Source of the DNA: JBCDIQ01 sp039024295
GTDB taxonomy: Bacteria > Bacteroidota > Bacteroidia > J057
DNA: 6,557 nt
NCBI GenBank assembly: GCA_039024295.1
Contig: JBCDIQ010000335.1
Location: 1 to 6,557 of the forward strand
Direction: 5' to 3'
Shown here in pieces: positions 1 through 6,507 of this stretch. Each line of letters begins with the position of its first letter. The stretch's first letter is position 1. Made by a program: the position numbers and the translations under genes. The notes below the pieces were generated by a model, which saw only the letters and a program-made list of their open reading frames with translations, ran no database searches and had not been told where the DNA came from.

Positions 1-1
1 T

Positions 2-26
2 GCTTGAGCAGGAACAAGCCTCAAGC
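2..26. terminator. Small hairpin at left edge, possible terminator of an upstream gene
   Basis: GCTTGAG (2-8) and CTCAAGC (20-26) form a perfect 7-bp inverted repeat around an 11-nt loop. An alternative, shorter pairing (GCTTG 2-6 with CAAGC 15-19) is also possible. The sequence after it is AT-rich but has no run of T, so it is at best a weak intrinsic terminator on the + strand. It could equally be a protein-binding palindrome or chance. The upstream gene lies outside the window, so its role cannot be decided here. Confidence 0.25.
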
Positions 27-40
27 TAATTAATTCCCAT

Positions 41-169
41 GTTTACCTATCTACAGAAAATAATATATTGATAATCAATTAATAAAAATATTATTCCCCC
101 TATATGTTCACCTAAATCTACTGTTCTGTTCACTTAAAATCTCCCCCTTCCTCCCCCTACGTTTACTTC
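41..169 (+). repeat. Four degenerate GTTYACYTM motifs upstream of the envelope operon
   Basis: Four same-strand copies are visible: GTTTACCTA (41-49), GTTCACCTA (106-114), GTTCACTTA (128-136) and GTTTACTTC (161-169). The middle two extend to a longer direct repeat, TGTTCACCTAAATCT at 105-119 and TGTTCACTTAAAATCT at 127-142. Start-to-start distances are 65, 22 and 33 nt, close to 6, 2 and 3 helical turns at 11 bp per turn. This arrangement would fit operator sites for an activator or repressor of the operon starting at 271. The motif was defined after looking at this sequence, so its significance is uncertain. Confidence 0.4.
158..165 (+). promoter_or_regulatory. Candidate -7 element (TACGTTTA) for the lipoprotein operon
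   Basis: TACGTTTA matches the Bacteroidota -7 consensus TAnnTTTG at all but the last fixed base. No clear TTTG/TTG -33 box lies at the expected distance upstream. That stretch is instead a pyrimidine-only tract (140-158) next to two GTTCAC motifs, which might mean an activator-dependent promoter. A start site about 7 nt downstream would leave a leader of roughly 100 nt before the ATG at 271. The element overlaps the fourth GTTYACYTM motif, so one of the two readings may be spurious. Confidence 0.25.
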
Positions 170-270
170 GCATAGCCCCGTAATTCTTGGGATTCGCTTC
201 TCGGATTTCCACCTTGGCTTCCACAACGGAAATGTTTTTTCACCCACAAAAACTTAATGCCATCTCCGAT

Positions 271-1050
271 ATGAAGCGATCCCTTTTAGCCCTGATATTT
301 ATTTTGCCGGTATTTACCGCCTGTACCTATGAGAAGTTTGAACCAACACCTGAATGCCCAGAAGCCATTTCACTTGAAATAGCCTCCCAAGAAAATACGG
401 CTTGTGGCTTGGAGACCGGTAAAGTGGAAGTTGGCCTAACAGGAAATGCGGCTTCTAGTACAACCGCTGAATTTTCCCTGAATGAAGGTACCTTTCAGTC
501 AGCTGGTCTGTTTGAAGGGTTGGCAGCCGGTACCTACACCATCCTTGCACGAGATGGTGCGTGTGAGGCTGAAATTTCCGTGACCATCCAAAATGAAGAC
601 GGCCTAAACGCCGCCCTTCAAACGGAACCTTCGGATTGCAGTACCCCAACCGGAAGCATTCGAGTAAGCACTTCAAATGTCCAGGGACAGGTTTCATATG
701 CCCTGGATAACGCTCCCGCACAATCAGATTCGCTTTTTGCGAACCTGGCACCGGGGACTTACTCCGTAACTGTAACAGATGCTTCAGGCTGTGAGCTTAC
801 CCTCCAAACCGAAGTGAGCAGCGATGCTTCCTATGCAGCAGTCGAAGCCATCATCAATTCTTCCTGCGCATCCCCGGGATGCCATGGGGGCAGCGTAGCA
901 CCCGACCTGAGGAATAAGCAAACGATCATTTCCAGATCAGGCCGAATACTGGCCCGCACCTCTGCCGGCACCATGCCTCCCGGAGGCAGGCTATCTGCAG
1001 ATAAAATCAGCGACATTCAATGCTGGGTAGACGCAGGAACTCCCGAATAG
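271..1050 (+). CDS. Lipoprotein with two SprB-like repeats and a C-terminal cytochrome-c-like heme segment
   Basis: The 259-residue protein starts with a lipoprotein signal peptide: MKRS, a hydrophobic stretch, then FTAC with the lipidated cysteine at C18. This supports the ATG at 271; a frame-open TTG at 187 and an ATG at 232 would bury the signal. Residues 44-106 and 122-182 are two related repeats of the SprB type. Each has an opening Cys, a TGxxxV stretch, F-x-x-L-A-x-GTY and a closing Cys (C45/C98 and C123/C174). Residues 199-205 read C-ASPG-CH, a CX4CH heme-type motif, followed by APDL, a MPPGG segment (M235 as possible distal heme ligand) and IQCWVDAG. This is the layout of the small cytochrome-like domains common in Bacteroidota and Planctomycetes. 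A role as a surface or periplasmic electron carrier is inferred; the unusual CX4CH spacing leaves heme attachment unproven. It is the first gene of a four-gene run. Confidence 0.85.
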   Translation: MKRSLLALIFILPVFTACTYEKFEPTPECPEAISLEIASQENTACGLETGKVEVGLTGNAASSTTAEFSLNEGTFQSAGLFEGLAAGTYTILARDGACEAEISVTIQNEDGLNAALQTEPSDCSTPTGSIRVSTSNVQGQVSYALDNAPAQSDSLFANLAPGTYSVTVTDASGCELTLQTEVSSDASYAAVEAIINSSCASPGCHGGSVAPDLRNKQTIISRSGRILARTSAGTMPPGGRLSADKISDIQCWVDAGTPE

Positions 1051-1093
1051 GCGAACCGCTCCATCATTTTTTTCCTAACCTAAATTAAGACAC

Positions 1094-1519
1094 ATGAGAA
1101 AGCAATTCTTGGTGGCAGCAGCTGCCCTCGTCCTGCTGGCTATTCCAGCATACCTTTTCCTAGGCTCAGCCGAAACCCCATCAGTAGCCAACACCCAAAC
1201 GGAGGTTTCAACCGATGCACCTAATATCTACTCCTCTTTCAGTGTTGATGAAGCCCATGCAAATGAGCGCTTCACCGGAAAGGTCGTCGAAGTGAGTGGA
1301 CAGCTGATGGCAGTGGAGCAAGACGAAGCAGGCAGTTATTCCCTCTCCCTTGATAGCCAGGATCCGATGGGCAAAGTAGTGTGCAAACTCTCAGACGCTA
1401 CTTCTACCGAGCTTGCTCAACTTCAAATTGGAGAAACGGTGACCATCAAAGGAACCTGCATGGGCTACTTATTTGATGTCATCATCGAGCAAGGCGTAAT
1501 CACCCAGCTTCCTTCCTGA
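1094..1519 (+). CDS. Exported or membrane-anchored OB-fold protein, tRNA_anti-like family
   Basis: This 141-residue protein has a short basic start (MRKQ) and one hydrophobic segment at about 5-23, either an uncleaved anchor or a signal peptide. There is no lipobox cysteine. A linker rich in Thr and Ser follows. Residues about 48-139 look like the small OB-fold domain called tRNA_anti-like. They show FTGKVVEVSGQL, a strand carrying C97 (VVCKLS), then IGETVTIKGTCMG with C122, and a final DVIIEQGVI strand. The export signal argues against tRNA binding, despite the family name. The two cysteines lie in the strands where such proteins commonly carry Cys and could form a disulfide or bind a cofactor; that is inference. 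It starts 43 nt after the lipoprotein gene and ends 33 nt before the YceI-like gene, as expected within an operon. Confidence 0.75.
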   Translation: MRKQFLVAAAALVLLAIPAYLFLGSAETPSVANTQTEVSTDAPNIYSSFSVDEAHANERFTGKVVEVSGQLMAVEQDEAGSYSLSLDSQDPMGKVVCKLSDATSTELAQLQIGETVTIKGTCMGYLFDVIIEQGVITQLPS

Positions 1520-1552
1520 AAACCCATTATTTCACTTTTTAATCATCAAATC

Positions 1553-2104
1553 ATGAAACGCACCTCATTTTTCCTATTCCTGTTTGCCATTGCTACCACG
1601 CTGTTTGCGCAAAAGCCCCTCATCACGCGAACTGGCACAACGATCTTCTTTTCTCATTCTCCCATTGAGGACATTGAGGCGATTAACCATCAATCCACAG
1701 CGGCTATAGACTTGGCCAAGCGTGAAGTGGTGGTCAAAATGCTCATCAAGCATTTTGAATTTGAGAAGAGCCTCATGCAAGAACATTTTAATGAAAACTA
1801 CCTGGAGTCCGAAAAGTATCCTTCAGCTATTTTCAAAGGGGTTTTTACCAGCGAGACACCAATCGACCTCAATAAAGAAGGCACTTACCCTGTGACCGTT
1901 ACCGGAAAGCTGACCATGCACGGCGTAACCCAAGAAATTAGCTGCCAAGGCCAATTAGTGGTAGCTGGAAACCAGCTAACAGCTAAAACAGAATTCATGG
2001 TACGCCCAGAAGACTTTGACATCAAAATCCCCTCTATCGTGGTGCAAAACATTGCGGAAGAAGTCAAGGTGACCTCCATTCTCCCTTTTAATATTTCAAA
2101 CTGA
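1553..2104 (+). CDS. YceI-like periplasmic lipid-binding protein
   Basis: The protein has 183 residues, close to the usual YceI size. A cleavable signal peptide covers about residues 1-19, with likely cleavage between A19 and Q20 (LFA/QK). YceI hallmarks follow in order: FFSHSPIEDIEAINHQ near 32-47, then MQEHFNENYLESEKYPSAIF near 75-94 (the family's H-L-x-x-F...EKYP-x-I-x-F block), then GKLTMHGVTQEI near 118-129, and a RPEDFDIKIP strand near 151-160. Family members form a lipocalin-like barrel that holds an isoprenoid chain such as a quinone or polyprenyl lipid, and they act in the periplasm. The ligand here cannot be told from sequence. It lies 14 nt before the DUF5777-like gene, so co-expression and perhaps a joint job with the beta-barrel and cytochrome-like lipoprotein are likely. 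Confidence 0.88.
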   Translation: MKRTSFFLFLFAIATTLFAQKPLITRTGTTIFFSHSPIEDIEAINHQSTAAIDLAKREVVVKMLIKHFEFEKSLMQEHFNENYLESEKYPSAIFKGVFTSETPIDLNKEGTYPVTVTGKLTMHGVTQEISCQGQLVVAGNQLTAKTEFMVRPEDFDIKIPSIVVQNIAEEVKVTSILPFNISN

Positions 2105-2118
2105 TAGCTCTTAATCCT

Positions 2119-2991
2119 ATGAGACAATTTCTGATCTTCTCCCTCATATTCGGGTTGATAGGTGCATGCTTTTCTGATGTAAAGGCCCAGGACGACCTGC
2201 TGGACATGCTTAAAGCAGATGAGCCGGCTGAAGTAAACATCACCACCGCCACCTTCAAAGGCAGCAGGCTGATCAATGGCCATTCAATCATGACCCGCAG
2301 AAAAGGCAGCCTGGAGTTTTTGATCGCCCACCGTTTTGGCAGGCTCAATACGGGTGCCTATGAGCTGTTTGGACTAGACAATGCAAATGTTCGGTTCGGG
2401 CTTGAGTATGGGATTTTGGATCAGCTAACAGTTGGCTTCGGCAGGAATTCCTTTGAAAAGACCTATGACGGATTTGTCAAATACGCAGTGATTCGCCAGC
2501 AGCATGGCAAACGAAATATTCCGCTTTCTGTCACGGTCTTAAGCAGCATTGCCATCAATACCCTGAGAAATGAAGTTCTGGACCGAGACCTTGATTTTAC
2601 CGAACGACTGGCCTACACCTTTCAGGGGTTAATTGCCAGAAAGTTAAGTGAAGGGGTATCTCTTCAACTTATACCGTCGGTGGTGCATTTCAATACGGTT
2701 TCTTCCACCCAGGAAAATGACCTGTATGCCCTTGGGGCCGGCGGCAGGGTAAAACTCACCAAGCGACTGTCCCTTAACGCCGAATACTACTACCGGTTCA
2801 CCGAAAGAGACTTTAACGACTTGCAAGACCCCATTGCCATTGGGATTGACCTGGAAACAGGGGGCCATGTGTTCCAACTGCAATTCACCAACAGCAGGTC
2901 CATGGTAGAAAAGGGATTTATCCGAGAGACCAATGGCGATTTCTTCAATGGAGACATCCACTTTGGCTTCAACATCACCCGAACCTTTTAA
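2119..2991 (+). CDS. DUF5777-like outer-membrane beta-barrel protein
   Basis: This 290-residue protein is exported. Its signal peptide most likely ends at VKA/Q (A23/Q24). An IGAC sequence at 14-17 also resembles a lipobox, but lipidation would be unusual for a barrel. The mature part is a series of alternating strands with many aromatic residues, and it ends in Phe (NITRTF), as outer-membrane barrels do. The stretch ATFKGSRLINGHS (44-56), HRFGRLNTGAYELFGLD (71-87), EYGILDQLTVGFGRN (96-110) and KTYDGFVKYAVIRQ (114-127) matches what I recall of the DUF5777 family, which has no settled function. H55 and H71 sit in conserved-looking segments. It is the last gene of the four-gene run and is followed by a terminator hairpin. 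The barrel could serve as the outer-membrane partner of the lipoprotein and YceI-like protein; that is inference. Confidence 0.8.
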   Translation: MRQFLIFSLIFGLIGACFSDVKAQDDLLDMLKADEPAEVNITTATFKGSRLINGHSIMTRRKGSLEFLIAHRFGRLNTGAYELFGLDNANVRFGLEYGILDQLTVGFGRNSFEKTYDGFVKYAVIRQQHGKRNIPLSVTVLSSIAINTLRNEVLDRDLDFTERLAYTFQGLIARKLSEGVSLQLIPSVVHFNTVSSTQENDLYALGAGGRVKLTKRLSLNAEYYYRFTERDFNDLQDPIAIGIDLETGGHVFQLQFTNSRSMVEKGFIRETNGDFFNGDIHFGFNITRTF

Positions 2992-3028
2992 TTCCTGGTT
3001 TTCACACAAATTTTTGCGTAGTATCCTT

Positions 3029-3060
3029 ACCCGCTCCTGTTTTTCGCAGGGCGGGTTTCT
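3029..3060 (+). terminator. Intrinsic terminator after the four-gene envelope operon
   Basis: ACCCGC (3029-3034) pairs with GCGGGT (3051-3056), and CCTG (3036-3039) pairs with CAGG (3047-3050). That gives ten base pairs with a single bulged T and a 7-nt loop. TTTCTAGTTTT follows directly as a U-rich tail. It stands 37 nt after the beta-barrel stop and 34 nt before the MscS start, so it separates the two transcription units. Confidence 0.8.
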
Positions 3061-3093
3061 AGTTTTCCGGAACTTCCTGCATATTGTTGGCCT

Positions 3094-4038
3094 ATGAGCA
3101 AGTCTGGGCCAACATTTATCAGTTCCTTAAAAAAATACCTTTTCCCCCTCATATTTTTTCTGGCGGGAATAGGCATCAAACTGTTAATCTCCGAATCCTC
3201 CTTCGAATTAGAGGGTATGCTGATAGCCCTTCCCAAGTTCTCTTCTATCCTGATCATCATTGGGCTGGCATGGGCCTCCATTGCAACGCTGCGGGTTATC
3301 AAACTTGTTCTGATGAGTCGGTTCGACACCAACCTCGCGGACAACCTCACCTCCCGAAAAGTCTACACCCAGTTCAACATCCTGGAGCGAATCCTGGTCA
3401 TCACCATTTTTGTCACGGCCATTGCAAGTGCCCTGATGTTATTTGAGGAAGTCCGAAGAATTGGGGTTAGCCTGTTTGCATCAGCTGGCATTGCCGGTAT
3501 TATCATTGGCCTGGCAGCACAAAAAGTGATTGGGTCCATTTTAGCGGGGCTTCAGATTGCCATTGCCCAGCCCATTCGGTTGGATGATGTGGTCATCGTA
3601 GAAGGCGAATGGGGACGAATTGAGGAAATTAACCTGACGTTTGTGGTCATTAAGATTTGGGACAGACGAAGGCTGGTGGTGCCCTCGACCTACTTCATGG
3701 AAAAGCCATTTCAAAACTGGACGCGCACCAATGCTGCAATTGACGGCGTGGTCTTCTTACACACCGATTATTTCGTGCCCTTTGAAGCACTTCGGGCGGA
3801 GCTTGACCGCCTATTGGAAAGTACTTCACTATGGGATGGAAATACCAAGGTGATTCATGTGACCAATGCCACCGAAAAGGGCGTAGAAATTCGCATTATG
3901 GTGAGTGCGGTGGACGCCGGAACCGCCTGGGAACTACGAACCTTCATCCGGGAAAAAATGGTTGAATTCCTTCGAACCCATTATCCTAAAAGTTTACCCA
4001 GAATCCGTGCCGAATTTCCAGGGCATGAAGAGCCTTGA
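3094..4038 (+). CDS. MscS-family small-conductance mechanosensitive ion channel
   Basis: The 314-residue protein is an inner-membrane channel that would open under membrane tension and release solutes on osmotic downshock. Hydrophobic helices lie at about 14-33, 47-72 and 98-117. The pore helix TM3 follows at about 122-158, with the Gly/Ala-rich GVSLFASAGIAGIIIGLAAQ pattern and then VIGSILAGLQIAIAQPIRLDD, the MscS signature. The cytoplasmic beta domain is clear: VIVEGEWGRIEEINLTFVVI (167-186), VPSTYFMEKPFQNWTRT (196-212). An alpha/beta C-terminal domain ends with the segment REKMVEFLRTHYP (286-298). The protein has three N-terminal helices and no large extra domains. The ATG at 3094 begins just before the first membrane helix. 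It follows a terminator and is read alone, so it needs a promoter within or very near 3057-3093. Confidence 0.93.
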   Translation: MSKSGPTFISSLKKYLFPLIFFLAGIGIKLLISESSFELEGMLIALPKFSSILIIIGLAWASIATLRVIKLVLMSRFDTNLADNLTSRKVYTQFNILERILVITIFVTAIASALMLFEEVRRIGVSLFASAGIAGIIIGLAAQKVIGSILAGLQIAIAQPIRLDDVVIVEGEWGRIEEINLTFVVIKIWDRRRLVVPSTYFMEKPFQNWTRTNAAIDGVVFLHTDYFVPFEALRAELDRLLESTSLWDGNTKVIHVTNATEKGVEIRIMVSAVDAGTAWELRTFIREKMVEFLRTHYPKSLPRIRAEFPGHEEP

Positions 4039-4089
4039 GACGATACCCCTACTTCAATAGTCGACCCAGAAAGATCTCACCTTTAGGCC

Positions 4090-4118
4090 TTTGACGATGA
4101 GGAATAATTGTAAGTTTA
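4090..4118 (+). promoter_or_regulatory. Candidate Bacteroidota-type promoter for the hydrolase operon
   Basis: TTTG (4090-4093) and TAAGTTTA (4111-4118) resemble the -33 (TTTG) and -7 (TAnnTTTG) boxes of Bacteroidota sigma-ABfr promoters. They are separated by 17 nt, slightly shorter than the best-known spacing, and the last base of the -7 box differs. The predicted start near 4125 would leave a short AT-rich leader of about 27 nt before the ATG at 4152. It sits in the 113-nt gap after the channel gene, where I see no convincing terminator hairpin, so some read-through from the channel gene remains possible. Confidence 0.45.
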
Positions 4119-4151
4119 ATATTAGGTATCAACCTCATAAATCCCTTTTAA

Positions 4152-5135
4152 ATGCCACAGATCGTACGAATCGGATTAATTTTTATTGGAGTTCTGGCAG
4201 GATTGGTTCACGCTCAGCTTGCGCCACTCGCTTCTATGCAAGATTTGTCATACCCCTTTCCTGACAAAAAAATAATGTTATCCAATGAGGTTGAAATCGC
4301 CTATGTTGAGGAGGGAAGCAGTGGGGAAACCTTGCTATTCATCCATGGGCTTGGGAGTTACCTCCCAGCATGGCAAGAGAACATCAAAACCCTTCGTACA
4401 AGCTATCGCTGTATTGCCATTGACCTTCCTGGATACGGAAAGTCCAGCAAAGGTGCCTACTCAGGCAGCATGGAGTTTTTCAGTAAAGTGGTAGCAGAAT
4501 TCATCGACAGCATGAAGCTCGGGCGGGTTACATTGGTGGGCCACTCCATGGGAGGGCAAATCTCAATGGTAACTACAATTGCCTTTCCCCAAAAGGTTCA
4601 GCGGCTAATTTTATGTGATCCTGCCGGATTTGAAACCTTCACGGAAGGCCAGAAACAATGGTTCCGGGAAATTCTTAGCGCAAGAGGAGTGAAGCTCACG
4701 CCTGTCAACGCCATTTGGGAAAATATCGCTTACAACTTTTACGACATGCCCAAGTCTGCGCACTTCATGGCGTGGGATCGAATCAATATGCGCAGTGCTA
4801 AAGAGTTTGACTGGTACTGCTACATCATTCCAAAGTGCGTTCAGGGAATGGTAGATCGTCCGGTTTATAACCAATTGTCCGCCATCAAAGTACCTGTCCT
4901 GGTAATTTTCGGAGAAAATGATAACTTAATTCCGAATCGTTTTCTCAATCCTGGTAGAACCCGAGCGGTCGCTGAAAGCGGTGCTTCGCAACTTCCCAAC
5001 CATCAATTGGTGATGGTTCCCAAAGCCGGGCACTTTGCCATGTTTGAGCAAGCAGAGACGGTAAATGCAGCCATCACGGCTTTCATGGCAGGTAAACCCA
5101 TCGAAGGAGCCGAAAAGGTGGCACCAGCCCAGTAG
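4152..5135 (+). CDS. Secreted alpha/beta hydrolase
   Basis: The 327-residue protein has a signal peptide (residues 1-21, cleavage likely at VHA/Q), so it should act in the periplasm or outside the cell. The alpha/beta hydrolase fold is complete. The HG oxyanion motif is at 65-66 (LFIHGLGS), followed by DLPGYGKS (91-98). The nucleophile elbow GHSMGG carries S132, the acid D257 is in GENDNLIP, and the catalytic His H294 is in KAGHFAMFE. A lid region lies between about 160 and 240. The family covers esterases, lipases, haloalkane dehalogenases and C-C bond hydrolases, and the Ser nucleophile excludes typical dehalogenases. The substrate cannot be told. A short tail after about 315 (GAEKVAPAQ) lies beyond the fold. 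Its stop is 3 nt before the next ATG, so it is translated as part of an operon. Confidence 0.9.
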   Translation: MPQIVRIGLIFIGVLAGLVHAQLAPLASMQDLSYPFPDKKIMLSNEVEIAYVEEGSSGETLLFIHGLGSYLPAWQENIKTLRTSYRCIAIDLPGYGKSSKGAYSGSMEFFSKVVAEFIDSMKLGRVTLVGHSMGGQISMVTTIAFPQKVQRLILCDPAGFETFTEGQKQWFREILSARGVKLTPVNAIWENIAYNFYDMPKSAHFMAWDRINMRSAKEFDWYCYIIPKCVQGMVDRPVYNQLSAIKVPVLVIFGENDNLIPNRFLNPGRTRAVAESGASQLPNHQLVMVPKAGHFAMFEQAETVNAAITAFMAGKPIEGAEKVAPAQ

Positions 5136-5138
5136 GCC

Positions 5139-5834
5139 ATGTTAAAAAAACTTGTTGAAAGCCTAAAAACCCTTGCCAGAACCCCACAAGGGGTAGACCC
5201 AGCTATTTTCAATGACCCTCTTGCCCTGGAAGTGGAATGGGTGCCCCTAAAAGGAGGTGGGGCCAACTTAAAAACCCATAAGCTGGTCTCTAAAGGGCCA
5301 GGACGTCTGGAATTCCGGGTTAGTGGGGGAGCGACAGTTTTTTACCTGATATTCTTTGTCATTGGCGTAGGAGCAATGTTAGGGGCCACCGGGTACTATT
5401 TGTTTCAAAATGGGTTCACCTTCAACGGCGAAGACTTTCACCGCTCCATCATGCTGACCATTTTTGGACTGCTTTTTGGGACCCCAGGTGCTGCCATGCT
5501 GTACTTTGGCTCTATGCCCCAGGTGTTTGACAAGGAACGGGGGTACTTCTGGCGCGGCTGGAAGGAACCCAACAGATTTGGTATGCCTGAGGAAGGGCCC
5601 AAGCTACTGATCCCACTCGAAGACATACATGCCCTCCAATTACTGGCGGAGCGTGTTTCGGGTAGTAAATCCAGTTTTTATAGCTATGAGTTGAACCTGA
5701 TTTTGACCTCAGGGGAACGCGTAAACGTGGTTGACCACGGCAATTGGCGGCAACTTCAGAAGGACACCGAAAAAATTGCGGAACTAATTCAGATCCCTAT
5801 CTGGGATGCGATTCCGCCCCATGCAAGAAGTTAA
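5139..5834 (+). CDS. Two-pass membrane protein with PH-like C-terminal domain
   Basis: This 231-residue protein has a soluble N-terminal part (about 1-62) and two hydrophobic helices at about 66-88 and 103-125. The C-terminal half begins at VFDKERGYFWRGWK (129-142), continues with IPLEDIHALQLLAERVSG (158-175) and NLILTSGERVNVVDHGNWRQ (186-205), and ends near IPIWDA. That order resembles bacterial PH-like membrane proteins seen in many phyla with no settled function. No catalytic motif is visible, and it has no cleavable signal. The ATG at 5139 follows the hydrolase stop by 3 nt, and the gene's last 14 nt overlap the TruC-like gene, suggesting translational coupling on both sides. I would name it a conserved hypothetical membrane protein. 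Confidence 0.8.
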   Translation: MLKKLVESLKTLARTPQGVDPAIFNDPLALEVEWVPLKGGGANLKTHKLVSKGPGRLEFRVSGGATVFYLIFFVIGVGAMLGATGYYLFQNGFTFNGEDFHRSIMLTIFGLLFGTPGAAMLYFGSMPQVFDKERGYFWRGWKEPNRFGMPEEGPKLLIPLEDIHALQLLAERVSGSKSSFYSYELNLILTSGERVNVVDHGNWRQLQKDTEKIAELIQIPIWDAIPPHARS

Positions 5835-6507
5835 GGTCATATTTGAAGATGAATACTTGTTGGTCGCCGACAAGCCTCACGGGCTTGTGGTGCACCCCTC
5901 CCCTATGGCACGTAATGCAACAGGCTCTTTGCTGGAGGAGGTTCAGGAGTTGATCGGTAAAAAAGCCTACCCCATTCACAGACTAGACCGTCCGGCCTCT
6001 GGGCTGGTGTTATTTGCCAAATCTTCCAGTGTAGCACGAGAATTAAACGTTTCTTTCAGAGAACGGGAGGTTTACAAAAAATATTTGGCAATAACACGAG
6101 GATTTGCAGGCTCAGGCCAGGTAAACAGACCTTTAAACGATGAGAATAAAGGCAATCGACAACCATCGTTCACAACCTACAAAGAAATTTTTCGAACTGA
6201 ACAGCCATTTGCTATAGGTCCTTATCAAAATTCACGCTACAGCTTAATAGAAGCCTTTCCTCACACGGGAAGATTTCATCAAATCAGGCGGCATATGGCA
6301 CATATTGGCCATCCTATCATTGGGGATGTAAAGCACGGAGACAGACATCACAATCGTTACTTCAGAGAGATACTAAATATTAACTTCCTACTGCTCAGGG
6401 GCATAGAATTGCAATTCACGCACCCTATTACCAAAAATTCCTTACGTATTTATGCTGATTTGAATGAGGTGTTTAAAAGGACAAGTCATATGTTAAATTT
6501 ATCATAG
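5821..6507 (+). CDS. truC: TruC-like tRNA pseudouridine synthase
   Basis: The 228-residue protein belongs to the RluA-type pseudouridine synthases without an S4 domain. Motifs: IFEDEYLLVADKPHGLVVHP (7-26), the catalytic PIHRLDRPASG with D56, KKYLAI with Y88, then RYSLIEAFPHTGRFHQIRRH (139-158) and HPIIGDVKHGDRHHNRYFR (164-182). The QIRRHMAHIGHPIIGD-KHGD order and the DRHHNR run resemble E. coli TruC, which makes pseudouridine 65 in certain tRNAs; the exact target here is inferred from that. I chose ATG 5821 because its MQEVKVIFEDEYL aligns with the TruC start; an in-frame ATG at 5806 would add five residues and lengthen the overlap with the upstream gene from 14 to 29 nt. The 3' half is more AT-rich than its neighbours, but the frame is intact. 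Confidence 0.85.
   Translation: MQEVKVIFEDEYLLVADKPHGLVVHPSPMARNATGSLLEEVQELIGKKAYPIHRLDRPASGLVLFAKSSSVARELNVSFREREVYKKYLAITRGFAGSGQVNRPLNDENKGNRQPSFTTYKEIFRTEQPFAIGPYQNSRYSLIEAFPHTGRFHQIRRHMAHIGHPIIGDVKHGDRHHNRYFREILNINFLLLRGIELQFTHPITKNSLRIYADLNEVFKRTSHMLNLS

Noticed and set aside
187..270. Upstream extension of the lipoprotein gene from TTG 187 or ATG 232
   Set aside because: The extra residues would come before a complete lipoprotein signal peptide that begins at ATG 271, and they show no signal-like or domain features of their own.
1885..2348. Open frames on the - strand across the YceI/DUF5777 junction
   Set aside because: They run opposite to two well-supported genes and have no recognisable domains; they are shadows of the real coding frames.
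3065..3072. TTCCGGAA palindrome upstream of the channel gene
   Set aside because: An 8-bp palindrome without a second copy or longer symmetry is expected by chance in several kilobases.
3082..3089. TATTGTTG as a -7 box for the channel gene
   Set aside because: It matches TAnnTTTG with one mismatch but has no -33 box at the right distance, and a start site here would fall at or after the ATG at 3094.
3084..3446. Open frame on the + strand overlapping the start of the channel gene
   Set aside because: It lies in another frame inside the well-supported MscS gene, and its translation is rich in His and Pro with no recognisable motif.
5806..5820. ATG 5806 as the start of the TruC-like gene
   Set aside because: It adds MRFRP before a segment that already aligns with the start of E. 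coli TruC, and it increases the overlap with the upstream gene. It cannot be fully excluded.
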